Source: Alphaproteobacteria bacterium
Lineage (GTDB): Bacteria; Pseudomonadota; Alphaproteobacteria; UBA8366; GCA-2717185
DNA length: 64,000 nucleotides
Direction: 5' to 3'
Assembly: GCA_012103325.1 (NCBI GenBank)
Contig: WLWY01000001.1
Span: 558,001 to 622,000, forward strand
Part shown: piece by piece, positions 1-8,086 of the stretch
Layout: every line of letters starts with the position of its first letter
Numbering within the stretch: position 1 is the first letter of the stretch
Program-made: the position numbers and the translations under genes
The notes under the pieces: model-generated
Told to the model about the DNA's origin: nothing
The model's database searches: none
Seen by the model: the letters and a program-made list of their open reading frames with translations, nothing else

Positions 1-33
1 GGGGAAGCTCTCCGGTCCTCGCTTGATCTCCAT
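1..33 (-). CDS. 5' end of an unidentified gene, cut by the window edge
   Basis: An ATG lies at 33-31 on the minus strand and is preceded by a strong ribosome binding site (GGAGGGAG, complement of about 42-49) at good spacing. Only eleven residues, MEIKRGPESFP, can be read before the window ends, so the product cannot be named. It lies 34 bases downstream of the FAD oxidoreductase on the same strand and is probably its next operon gene. Confidence 0.5.
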   Translation of the reverse strand, partial: MEIKRGPESFP

Positions 34-67
34 CGCTTACTCTCCCTCCGTTACTGCCGCACGCCAG

Positions 68-1195
68 CTATGCCCCACTCTCCGCTGCATCCTGGAAACG
101 GCCGATGCGGAACGGGTGTACCGGCAGATTGGTGCCGCCGGTGGTGACCAGGTCCGCCATCATACTGCCGACGATCGGGCCGAGCTGGAAGCCGTGGCCG
201 CAATAGCCGAAGGCGTGATAGGCGTCTTCCGCGGCGCTGGGACCGATGACGGGGATGCCGTCCGGCATGAAGGCTTCAAGGCCGGCCCAGCAGCGCACGA
301 TGCTGGCGGTCGCCATGACCGGGAATAGGATACTGGCGGTCTTGGCGCTGATCGCGAGGCCGCCGAAATCGATCGTCGTTCGGTTCTCGTCCCGGTAAGC
401 GCCGCCGCGATGACCACCGCCGATGATGACGGTGCCGTTCGCTGCCTGCTTGAAGGAAAGCTTACGGCCTTGTGAGCCGACGACCGGCTCGATGAAACGT
501 GGCATCGGCGCGGTGACCATCAGCATCGCCGCCAAGACCGTCAGCGGCACGGTTTCGCCCAGCGCGGCGGCGATGCGGTCGGCCCAGGCGCCCGCACAGT
601 TGATCAGCACCGGTCCCTCAAACGTGCCGTCGTTCGTCGAGACGCGCCAGACGCCGTCTGTGCGTTCGACGCCGGTCGCGGTAACACCTTCGAAAAAGCG
701 CACACCAAGCGATTCGCCCTTGCGCCGGAACGCGGCCGTCGTGCGCGCCGGATCGGCGTAGCCGTCGCCCGCGACATACATGCCGCCGACGCAATGCGGG
801 GCGACGGCCGGCAGCAAATCCCGCAGCGTTGCCTGATCGACAATCTCCTCGTGATCGAAGCCGAGTTCGCGGACCTGCGCTGCGCGGGCACGCAGCGCCG
901 CGAGCTCTTCCTCTGTTTCCGCGATCTTAACCTGACCCGTTGCGTGAAAGCCGCAATCGTCGTCGACCAGATCCTCGATATCGTTCCACAACTCAATCGA
1001 CGCGGCGGACAACGGCACTTCCGCCAAATCCCGGCCGAGACGCCGGACGCCGCCGGCGTTCACGCTCGAGGCGTGGCGGCCGACATGGTCCTTCTCGATA
1101 ACGAGCGCCGTCACGCCGCGGCGGGCAAGATGCAGGGCGGCGGAACAGCCATGAAGGCCGCCCCCGACAATCACCACATCCGCCGTTTCAGACAT
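68..1195 (-). CDS. FAD-dependent oxidoreductase, DAO family
   Basis: This 375-residue protein has an N-terminal dinucleotide-binding motif (VVIGGGLHGCSAALHLA, about residues 8-24). Its C-terminus is GYCGHGFQLGP, which is typical of the D-amino-acid oxidase / sarcosine oxidase (DAO) superfamily. Members oxidise amines or amino acids with a bound FAD; the substrate here is not known. The start MSETADV at 1195 was preferred because the frame upstream of it, towards 1309, is arginine-rich and overlaps the amidase. The gene begins 13 bases after the amidase stop, which implies one operon and linked amide and amine catabolism. It is soluble, with no signal peptide seen. Confidence 0.88.
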   Translation of the reverse strand: MSETADVVIVGGGLHGCSAALHLARRGVTALVIEKDHVGRHASSVNAGGVRRLGRDLAEVPLSAASIELWNDIEDLVDDDCGFHATGQVKIAETEEELAALRARAAQVRELGFDHEEIVDQATLRDLLPAVAPHCVGGMYVAGDGYADPARTTAAFRRKGESLGVRFFEGVTATGVERTDGVWRVSTNDGTFEGPVLINCAGAWADRIAAALGETVPLTVLAAMLMVTAPMPRFIEPVVGSQGRKLSFKQAANGTVIIGGGHRGGAYRDENRTTIDFGGLAISAKTASILFPVMATASIVRCWAGLEAFMPDGIPVIGPSAAEDAYHAFGYCGHGFQLGPIVGSMMADLVTTGGTNLPVHPFRIGRFQDAAESGA

Positions 1196-1208
1196 TACGC
1201 TGGTCTTT

Positions 1209-2618
1209 CTAATCCTTACACAGCGGCGGCGTACCGAGCCGCTGCCGCCCGGTGCCGAGTACGCCTTCGAACGCGAGGGCGACGGCAAGCGCGCGCTCAT
1301 CCTCATCAAGCGGCGCCATGATCTGAAAGCCGACCGGCATGCCGGCTTTGTCCAGAGCGACGGGAATCGTCACCGCCGACAGGGCCAGCATGTTCGCGGT
1401 CCGCGTATTGCGCAGCGCGCCCATATTGTGCGTCCGGTATCCTTCCAGATCGGCGACCGCATCAACCACCGGCGGCGTGATCGGTACCGTCGGGCCGACC
1501 ACGACATCGACATCGGCCATCCGGTCTTCCAGTGACGCAGACAATTGCTGCAGCCGGTCACGCCGAATCAGGTAATCGACCGCCGGGATCGCCTCCATAC
1601 TGTCGAACCGTGCCGCGACGTTCGGGTCCAGGGTCGCCTTGCGGTCCAGCATCTCGCCATTGATGAAGGCGGCGAATTCGGGCGCCGCGAGGCCGCCGCG
1701 CAGGAAAATCTCATCCGCCTCCGCCGCTTCCGGCAAATCGATCGACGAGACGCGCGCACCGGCCTTGGCCAATTCGTCGATGGCCGCCTTGATTCCTTCG
1801 GCGACACCGGGGTCGCAATCCTCGAAGAAATGATCGCAGACGCCGATATGGATGTCCGCCGGCCCGACATCGCCGAATCCCGCCAGCAGGGCCGCGCCCG
1901 GCAGATCGGTCAGCGGGTCGATGGCGGCGAAGGCGAGTATGGCGTCGGACACAGTGCGGGCCAACACGCCCGCGGTATCGAGGCTCGGGCTGAGCGGCAC
2001 GATCCCGTCCACCGACCAGCGGCCGAAACTGGTTTTCACGCCGACATTGCCGGTGAAACTGGCCGGCACGCGGACCGATCCCGCGGTGTCGCTGCCCAGC
2101 GCGAGCAAGGCCGATCCTTCGCACAGGCTGACCCCGGCACCGGCGCTGGAGCCGCCCGGCACGCGGTGCGCCTTGGCGTCCCACGGGTTGCGCGGCGTGC
2201 CCCAGTGGGCGTTCGTGCCCAGCCCGCCAAAGGCAAATTCGACCGTATGCGTCTTGCCGAATATGGGTGCGAGGGCGCGCCGAAAGGTCTCGACGACCGG
2301 CCCTTCCATCTCCCACTTTTCCGACAGGGCGGCGGGGGTTCCGGCAAACGTTTGATAGCCGGCAACGCCATATAGGTCCTTCACCGAGACCGGAATGCCC
2401 TGCAGCGGGCCGAAGTCGATCCCGGCCGCGAGGACCGCATCCGCCGCCTGCGCCTCGGCCCGGAACTGGTTTGCGTCGCGACTTTTGTACGCGTCCAGCG
2501 CACCGCCGCGCCGATCATGGTTGGCCACTGCCTCCTTGGCAAGCGCGACACTGGTCGTTTTGCCGTCGCGCAGCGCCTGGCCGATCGTCCCGATCGACTC
2601 TTTCAACATATCCGACAT
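1209..2618 (-). CDS. amidase (amidase signature family)
   Basis: This 469-residue enzyme of the amidase signature family hydrolyses an unknown amide to acid and ammonia. The Ser-cisSer-Lys triad is visible: Lys80 in PVSVKDLYG, Ser157 in PGGSSAG and Ser181 in DTAGSVRVPAS. The length fits AtzE/GatA-type amidases. It is followed 13 bases downstream by a DAO-type oxidoreductase on the same strand. A second, clearly different amidase lies at 5723-7123. The upstream gap faces the PhoX gene divergently, so the 2619-2815 interval should hold its promoter. Confidence 0.92.
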   Translation of the reverse strand: MSDMLKESIGTIGQALRDGKTTSVALAKEAVANHDRRGGALDAYKSRDANQFRAEAQAADAVLAAGIDFGPLQGIPVSVKDLYGVAGYQTFAGTPAALSEKWEMEGPVVETFRRALAPIFGKTHTVEFAFGGLGTNAHWGTPRNPWDAKAHRVPGGSSAGAGVSLCEGSALLALGSDTAGSVRVPASFTGNVGVKTSFGRWSVDGIVPLSPSLDTAGVLARTVSDAILAFAAIDPLTDLPGAALLAGFGDVGPADIHIGVCDHFFEDCDPGVAEGIKAAIDELAKAGARVSSIDLPEAAEADEIFLRGGLAAPEFAAFINGEMLDRKATLDPNVAARFDSMEAIPAVDYLIRRDRLQQLSASLEDRMADVDVVVGPTVPITPPVVDAVADLEGYRTHNMGALRNTRTANMLALSAVTIPVALDKAGMPVGFQIMAPLDEDERALAVALAFEGVLGTGRQRLGTPPLCKD

Positions 2619-2733
2619 GAGGGCTCCCCTTGTCTCCCGCCAAGCATGTTACAGCAAGGTGGGAGGGACTCGCCACCGCGTAAGCGCGTGTCGCCGGCAC
2701 ACAGTTTCACAATCGCTTACAAAATGATAACCC

Positions 2734-2753
2734 CGTCACAATATTCTGGAAAC
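2734..2753 (+). promoter_or_regulatory. short element resembling one upstream of the efflux operon
   Basis: The stretch CGTCACAATATTCTGGAAAC lies about 60 bases before phoX. A near copy, CGTCACATACTCTGGAAAC, lies at 16445-16463 before the HlyD-like gene. They differ by one gap and one substitution. It only loosely resembles a PHO box. A regulator site is possible, but two copies could also be chance. Confidence 0.25.
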
Positions 2754-2815
2754 AATGCGAGATCAGTGTCCGTTAGTGTTCTTGCTGACAAACGCGTTGG
2801 AGGAAACAGCGAGCA

Positions 2816-4639
2816 GTGCCGACCGATTTCGAAAAAATAGTGAAATTTCGCGTCTCGCGCCGAGTCGTTTTAGGCGGTAGTGCCGCGTTCAGTGCGGTCG
2901 CATTTATGACTGCCGCGACACCAGTCGCCACGCGCACCGCAGATCGGTTCAATTTTATGCCTGTCGCCGCAAACGGGTTGGACACCGTCACGGTGCCAAC
3001 GGGATATAGCTGGCACGTCGTCGCAAAATGGGGCGACCCATTGTGGTCGAACGGCGTTCCTTTCGATCACGAAACGCGCGGCACCAGAGAAAGCCAGGAG
3101 CGCGCGGTCGGCGACAACAACGACGGCATGGCGCTGTTTACCCATGGCGAGAAGAATATACTGGCGGTCAATAATGAGTATGTGAACAGGGAAATCTTCT
3201 TCGGGAACCGCGTTTCCAACCGGCCCGAAGGTGCCGACGACGTGCGCAAATCTAAAGCGGCTGTCGGCGTTTCGATCTTTGAAATCGGTTTCCAGGGCGG
3301 CGAATGGTCGATCGTGATGGACTCGGCGCTCAATCGTCGGATCACCGCGGACACCCCGATGGAGCTCACCGGCCCCGCACGCGGGCACGATCTTGTGCGG
3401 ACCGAAGAGGATCCGGAGGGAACCAGTGTCAAGGGCACATGGGCGAATTGCGGCATCGGGCGCACGCCTTGGGAGACTTACCTTACCTGCGAGGAGAACT
3501 TCGACGGTTACTTCACGAGCAATGACCGAGGGTTCGAACCCAGCCCGGAGTTGAAACGCTACAGCGTCGGGCTTAAGGATTGGGGTAACGATTGGGCCAC
3601 CACCGATGAACGGTTCGATTTCTCCAAACATCCCAACGAGCCGAACCGCGTCGGGTACGTCGTCGAGATAGATCCGCTCGATCCAACATCGACGCCCAAG
3701 AAACGCACAGCGCTGGGCCGCTTCAAACACGAGAACGCTGAACTGGTCGTGACGGATACCGGCCGCATCGTCGTCTATATGGGCGACGACGAGCGCGACG
3801 AATTTCTCTACAAGTTCGTTAGCGACGGCCGTTATATCGAAGGCGGTAATAACGAGAGCCTGCTGGAGAAAGGCACTCTTTTCGCCGCAAAGTTCGAAGG
3901 CAACTTGCGCGGTAGATGGCTCGCTTTGACTCCGGCCACGACCGGGATGAGTTCGCAGGCTGAAATCTGTATCCATACCAGACAGGCGGCGTCGGTTGTC
4001 GGCGCGACGACGATGGATCGGCCGGAATGGGTTGCAGCCCATCCGAAGAAAGCCGAAATCTATTGCGCCCTGACCAACAACAAGCACCGCGGCAAGAAAT
4101 CGAACAAGGGCGACAACGCGACGCCAATCGGCGGCCCGAATCCACGCGAAAGCAACAAGTATGGTCAGATCGTCCGCTGGACGCCGGACGGCGGCGATCA
4201 CGAAAGCACCGGCTTCAGCTGGAGCCTGTTCGTCATGGCCGGCAATCCGACCGTCCATTCCGACGCCGATGCGGGATCCAAGAACATCAACACCGGCAAC
4301 ATGTTCAACTCGCCGGACGGCATTGCCTTCGATACGAACGGTCTGCTCTGGATCCAGACCGACGGCGATTACACGGACAAAGGCGATTTTGCCGGTATGG
4401 GCAATAATCAAATGCTCGTTGGCAATCCTGAAACCGGCGAAATTCGCCGTTTCCTGGTCGGCCCGAAAGGGTGTGAAGTCACGGGCCTCACCTGGGCCGC
4501 GGATCGCAGGACTCTGTTCGTCGGTATTCAGCATCCGGGCGAAAAAGGCAGCAAGAGCAACTTCCCGGATGGCGGCGATGCTGTGCCGCGCTCCAGCATC
4601 GTCGCCATCACCAAGGACGATGGCGGCTTCATCGGCTGA
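2816..4639 (+). CDS. phoX: PhoX-type alkaline phosphatase (DUF839)
   Basis: This 607-residue member of the PhoX/DUF839 family consists of Ca/Fe-dependent phosphomonoesterases that release phosphate from organic esters in the periplasm. The N-terminus carries a twin-arginine signal (Ser14-Arg15-Arg16, then VVLGGSAAFSAVAF), matching the known Tat export of PhoX. Family-typical stretches include NNDGMALF near residue 102, NEYVN, and RPEWVAAHP near 400. The start is a GTG with GGAGG about 12 bases upstream. It is transcribed away from the amidase operon and converges with the phosphotransferase, leaving 14 bases between them. Phosphate control is expected for the family but no clean PHO box was seen. 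Confidence 0.9.
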   Translation: MPTDFEKIVKFRVSRRVVLGGSAAFSAVAFMTAATPVATRTADRFNFMPVAANGLDTVTVPTGYSWHVVAKWGDPLWSNGVPFDHETRGTRESQERAVGDNNDGMALFTHGEKNILAVNNEYVNREIFFGNRVSNRPEGADDVRKSKAAVGVSIFEIGFQGGEWSIVMDSALNRRITADTPMELTGPARGHDLVRTEEDPEGTSVKGTWANCGIGRTPWETYLTCEENFDGYFTSNDRGFEPSPELKRYSVGLKDWGNDWATTDERFDFSKHPNEPNRVGYVVEIDPLDPTSTPKKRTALGRFKHENAELVVTDTGRIVVYMGDDERDEFLYKFVSDGRYIEGGNNESLLEKGTLFAAKFEGNLRGRWLALTPATTGMSSQAEICIHTRQAASVVGATTMDRPEWVAAHPKKAEIYCALTNNKHRGKKSNKGDNATPIGGPNPRESNKYGQIVRWTPDGGDHESTGFSWSLFVMAGNPTVHSDADAGSKNINTGNMFNSPDGIAFDTNGLLWIQTDGDYTDKGDFAGMGNNQMLVGNPETGEIRRFLVGPKGCEVTGLTWAADRRTLFVGIQHPGEKGSKSNFPDGGDAVPRSSIVAITKDDGGFIG

Positions 4640-4653
4640 GGCGGGAGGGAGCC

Positions 4654-5718
4654 CTAAAAGATCCGGCCCTGCGCAACCTCGTGGCTGAGGTCGAGCAACC
4701 CTTCGGCGAGCGTGCCGAATTCCATGAAACGTGGATCGCCGGCGCCGCCTTCGCGGTAGCGCCGGTGCAGCTGCATGAAGATTACCGCAACCCGGAAGCT
4801 GGTCAGCACCCGGTACCATTGGAAGCCCGACAGGTCGCGGCCGGTGCGCGCTGCGTAATCGGCTGCCACCGCCTCGCGAGTCGGAAACCCATACCCGCCG
4901 GTCGGCATCTGGCGGAGCTGCTGCATCGCCTCCGGGTCTCCGGCCTCGGTCCAGTAGCCCAGCATGACGCCCAGATCGACGAGCGGGTCGCCGCGCGTGC
5001 CAAGATCCCAGTCGAGCACCGCCACCGGATCGAGGCTGTCCGGATCGAGCACCACATTGTCGAGCTTAAAATCGTTATGCAGGAAGGATGTCGTTTGCTC
5101 GGGCAGCGATCTTGCCGCGCCGAGCCAGGCCTCCAACTCGTCGACCACCGGCGGCGGTTCGCCGTCCCAGGCGAGCCGCGCCCGTTTAATCCAGCCCGCC
5201 GCGGTGCGCTCGCGGAACCCTTCCGGCCGGCCGAGATCGCCGAGCCCGACCACTTCCGGGTCGACCCGGTGCAGATCGCGCAGCACGGTCACGAGCATGG
5301 CGCCCAGCTTCTCGCCCGGCGCACCGCGCGCCGCCACTTCGGGCGGCATCTCGCCACCGATCACCAGGCCAGGCTTGTATTCCATGATGAAGAACGGTGC
5401 GCCCAAAACCGAAATGTCGTCGCAGAACAGAATACTTTTCGGCGCCAGGGGGAACTCGCGCCACAGGCCGTTCAGGATTTTGTTTTCCCGCCCCATATCG
5501 TTGGCGCCGGGCGGCACCGGCCCGGTCGGCGGTCGTCGCAGGACGAACGGCGCGCCGTCTATTTCGAGCAGATAGTTGAGGTTCCCGAATCCCGACGCGA
5601 ATTGCCGCGGCGGCTCGCTCCCACTCAGCACCAGCCCTTGGGTTTTAAGATGCCGGTCGAGCGCGGCCCAGTCTTGCGCCGTTTCGTCCTGGCGCGTCTT
5701 AAAAGTGGGTTCGGTCAA
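4654..5718 (-). CDS. phosphotransferase family protein (APH/ACAD10-like)
   Basis: This is an aminoglycoside-phosphotransferase / ACAD10-11-like kinase fold of about 354 residues. The catalytic loop reads FLHNDFKLDN and the metal-binding segment reads VLDWDLGTRGDPLVDLG. This subfamily usually sits near acyl-CoA metabolism, and its substrate here is unknown. The start is uncertain. A TTG at 5718 gives an N-terminus LTEPTFKTRQDE just downstream of the amidase stop. An ATG at 5778 would add a basic 20-residue leader overlapping the amidase gene and looks less natural. It lies immediately downstream of the amidase and is probably co-transcribed with it. Confidence 0.85.
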   Translation of the reverse strand: MTEPTFKTRQDETAQDWAALDRHLKTQGLVLSGSEPPRQFASGFGNLNYLLEIDGAPFVLRRPPTGPVPPGANDMGRENKILNGLWREFPLAPKSILFCDDISVLGAPFFIMEYKPGLVIGGEMPPEVAARGAPGEKLGAMLVTVLRDLHRVDPEVVGLGDLGRPEGFRERTAAGWIKRARLAWDGEPPPVVDELEAWLGAARSLPEQTTSFLHNDFKLDNVVLDPDSLDPVAVLDWDLGTRGDPLVDLGVMLGYWTEAGDPEAMQQLRQMPTGGYGFPTREAVAADYAARTGRDLSGFQWYRVLTSFRVAVIFMQLHRRYREGGAGDPRFMEFGTLAEGLLDLSHEVAQGRIF

Positions 5719-5722
5719 TAGG

Positions 5723-7123
5723 TCATGCCGCGAGCGGAGGCCGTCGCTCGGTCCAGTTCGTCGCCTGCTCATACGCATGCGCGACCTGATAGATCGCCGC
5801 TTCGTCGAAGGGTTTGCCGACGATCTGCATCGACAGCGGCAGTCCGGATTCCGAGAAACCAGTCGGCACCGCCAAGGCCGGCGAACCGGTCAAGTTGAAC
5901 GGCGCACGCGCCTGGCGTCCGTAGGTGCGTTCGGACGCTTCCTCGTCTTCGATCTCGCAGGCCGGATCCATGCTCGATGCGGTGATCGCGACATCGAAGC
6001 CGCGCATCGCCTCGTCGAACTCATGCACAAGCCGCGCCTTGACCCGGGTCGCGTTGACGTAGTCCGCCGCCCGAATGAACGCGCCGCCCATGATGCGCCG
6101 CCGCGACAGCTCGCCGTAATCTTCCGGACGTTCCTGAAACCATTTTTCGTGAATCGCGAAGGCCTCCGACAGCAGGATAACCCGATTGGTAGCCGCATAG
6201 GTATCGAGTGGCGCCACGGTCATGTCGGACACTTCCGCGCCGAGCCCGCGCAGGACATCGACCGCATGGTTGATGCTCTTCGCCATCTCCGGATCGGCCT
6301 GCATGTCGGTCTCGAAAAAGTGCCGAATCACGCCGATGCGCATGCCCTTGATGTCGCGGCCGATGCGCCCGGTAAAATCCGGTTTCTCCGTCGGCGCGCT
6401 GCCCGGGTCCTGCGCGTCGTGCCCCGCGATGACGTTGAGCAGGATTGCATTGTCTTCGACCGTGCGCGTCATCGGCCCGACATGATCGAGCGTGAAGGAC
6501 AGCGGGAAAACGCCGCGCCGGCTGACGCGGCCATAGGTCGCCTTCATGCCGACAAGGCCACACAGGGATGCGGGATTGCGCACCGACCCTCCCGTGTCGG
6601 TGCCGAGTGCGGCGGGCACGAAACCGGCGGCGAGTGCCGCACCGGAACCGCTCGACGACCCGCCGGTGAAATGCGCCGGGTTCCACGGGTTGCGCGCCGG
6701 CGGCCAGGGCAGATCGAAGGACGGACCGCCGATCGCGAACTCGTGCGTTGCCGTTTTGCCGACCAGAACTGCGCCCGCGGCGCGGAACTGCGCGGTCACA
6801 TGCGCATCGGTGTCGGGAACGCTATTCCTCGCCATGACTTTCGAGTGGCAGGTCGTCGGTTCGCCCGCCGCATCGATGATGTCCTTCAGCGCATAGGGGA
6901 CACCATGCAGCGGCCCGCGCCAGTCGCCGGCCATGATCTCCGCTTCCGCCGTCTTGGCGGCGTCGAGCGCATGGTCGCCGGACACATGCAGAAACGAATG
7001 CAGCGGCCCGTCATGCGCCGCGATACGGTCGAGCAGCGCTTGCGTGTATTCGACGGGCGAAATTTTACGGTTGTACAGAAGCTGCGACGCTTCGGTGATC
7101 GTCAGGTAGGCGAAATCGGTCAT
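5723..7123 (-). CDS. amidase with AtzG-like partner
   Basis: This 466-residue amidase signature enzyme has a triad of Lys80 (PYALKDIID), Ser156 (TGGSSSGSG) and Ser180 (GTDTGGSVRNP). Its layout is like AtzE and GatA. It starts inside the stop of the 64-residue upstream gene (ATGA overlap at 7120-7123), which indicates translational coupling. Amidases with such a small partner gene form AtzE-AtzG complexes resembling GatA-GatC. The substrate is unknown; carboxybiuret-like or N-carbamoyl compounds are possible given the ureide genes at 12-16 kb. Confidence 0.92.
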   Translation of the reverse strand: MTDFAYLTITEASQLLYNRKISPVEYTQALLDRIAAHDGPLHSFLHVSGDHALDAAKTAEAEIMAGDWRGPLHGVPYALKDIIDAAGEPTTCHSKVMARNSVPDTDAHVTAQFRAAGAVLVGKTATHEFAIGGPSFDLPWPPARNPWNPAHFTGGSSSGSGAALAAGFVPAALGTDTGGSVRNPASLCGLVGMKATYGRVSRRGVFPLSFTLDHVGPMTRTVEDNAILLNVIAGHDAQDPGSAPTEKPDFTGRIGRDIKGMRIGVIRHFFETDMQADPEMAKSINHAVDVLRGLGAEVSDMTVAPLDTYAATNRVILLSEAFAIHEKWFQERPEDYGELSRRRIMGGAFIRAADYVNATRVKARLVHEFDEAMRGFDVAITASSMDPACEIEDEEASERTYGRQARAPFNLTGSPALAVPTGFSESGLPLSMQIVGKPFDEAAIYQVAHAYEQATNWTERRPPLAA

Positions 7124-7314
7124 TGTTCCTTGTCCCCCGCCCGGTAGACATGCGCCGGCTCGTCGGCCGGGGCGATATCACGCGGCATGCGTTCGGCCAG
7201 CGATTTGGCGAATTCGAACGCCCGCGCCACATCGTCGGGGAACTGTTCCGTCATCTTTGCAAGGCCGGCGTTGCGCGCGGCTTCCTGCGCTTCGCTATTG
7301 ATCTTTGCGTTCAT
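7120..7314 (-). CDS. small AtzG/DUF4089-like amidase partner
   Basis: This 64-residue protein starts at an ATG preceded by GAGGGG. The C-terminal pattern DEPAHVYRAGD matches the xEPAxxFR ending of DUF4089/AtzG proteins, and the middle is a predicted helix (FPDDVARAFEFAKSLAERM). In the cyanuric-acid pathway AtzG wraps around the amidase AtzE much as GatC does around GatA. The ATGA overlap with the downstream amidase supports the same role here. The similarity is by eye over a short sequence, so the family name is an inference. Confidence 0.7.
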   Translation of the reverse strand: MNAKINSEAQEAARNAGLAKMTEQFPDDVARAFEFAKSLAERMPRDIAPADEPAHVYRAGDKEQ

Positions 7315-7373
7315 CTGCCCCTCGATCCCGACAATGTCCGATCCCCGATGAAGCCACCCGGGGTCGGCGCTTG

Positions 7374-8063
7374 TCAAGAAAGGGCCTTGCCGAAACTCGC
7401 CGCATAGGCGCCCGCGATGATCGGCGACCGGTGCGCCAATCCGGCTTTGGATTGCGGCGCAGCTCGATACGGCAGCGCCGTTACCGATTCCAGGCGCAGG
7501 CCGGACCGGGACGCGACACGCGCCAGATGCCGCGGTGTCATATGGCGAAACGGTGCGCCCTGTCTGGCGCTTGGCGACCAGCGCGCGCGGAAAACGCCGA
7601 GGTTCCAAGGGTGCGGCATGATGACGACCAACCGGCCCTCGCGATCAAGCAGCCGCACCGCGGCATCAAGCTGGGCGGCGGGGTCCGGCGCATGTTCGAG
7701 GGAGCCGACGAACAGAATCAGCTCAAATGGCCCCACGGTATCCGGCAGCGCCGACGCGATGTCGCCGACCCGGAAATCGAACGTCGTATCGGAGTCCAGA
7801 GCAGCAGCATTCTGCCGCGCCCGTGCGATCATGCCGGGCGACAGATCGATACCCGTTCCCCGGTCGATCGACCCCGCGAGATCGAGCAGCTGCCAACCGG
7901 TGCCGCAGCCCAAATCGAGAACGCGCGGCCGGCCGAGCCTGTCGCACAGCGCACGCAGATAGTCGGCCCGCATGCGAAACTCGGACGCGCGCGGCGAGTC
8001 GGGCCCGTGTCCGGCATCCCAATTGTCGGCTTCGCGATCGAATATGGCGGCGACATCCGGCAT
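7374..8063 (-). CDS. class I SAM-dependent methyltransferase
   Basis: This 229-residue Rossmann methyltransferase has motif I VLDLGCGTGWQLLDLA near residues 48-63, the acidic residue in TGIDLSPGM, and motif IV ELILFVGSLEHAPDP. It resembles UbiE/BioC-like small-molecule methyltransferases, but the substrate cannot be told. It lies between the LuxR-type regulator (24 bases upstream) and the AtzG-like gene (60 bases downstream), all on one strand. No clear ribosome binding site precedes its ATG. Confidence 0.87.
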   Translation of the reverse strand: MPDVAAIFDREADNWDAGHGPDSPRASEFRMRADYLRALCDRLGRPRVLDLGCGTGWQLLDLAGSIDRGTGIDLSPGMIARARQNAAALDSDTTFDFRVGDIASALPDTVGPFELILFVGSLEHAPDPAAQLDAAVRLLDREGRLVVIMPHPWNLGVFRARWSPSARQGAPFRHMTPRHLARVASRSGLRLESVTALPYRAAPQSKAGLAHRSPIIAGAYAASFGKALS

Positions 8064-8086
8064 CGATGACGCGGCGGCGGACCGGA

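Noticed and set aside
2619-2815. A possible PHO box before phoX
   Set aside because: The best stretch matches only one half of the usual tandem CTGTCAT-type site. It is listed only as an unnamed shared element.
2870-4819. A 649-residue open frame on the minus strand
   Set aside because: It is antisense to phoX over nearly its whole length, with no family motif. The Tat signal and PhoX motifs on the plus strand decide the coding strand.
5576-7147. A 523-residue open frame on the plus strand
   Set aside because: It is arginine-rich and antisense to the amidase at 5723-7123, which has an intact catalytic triad.
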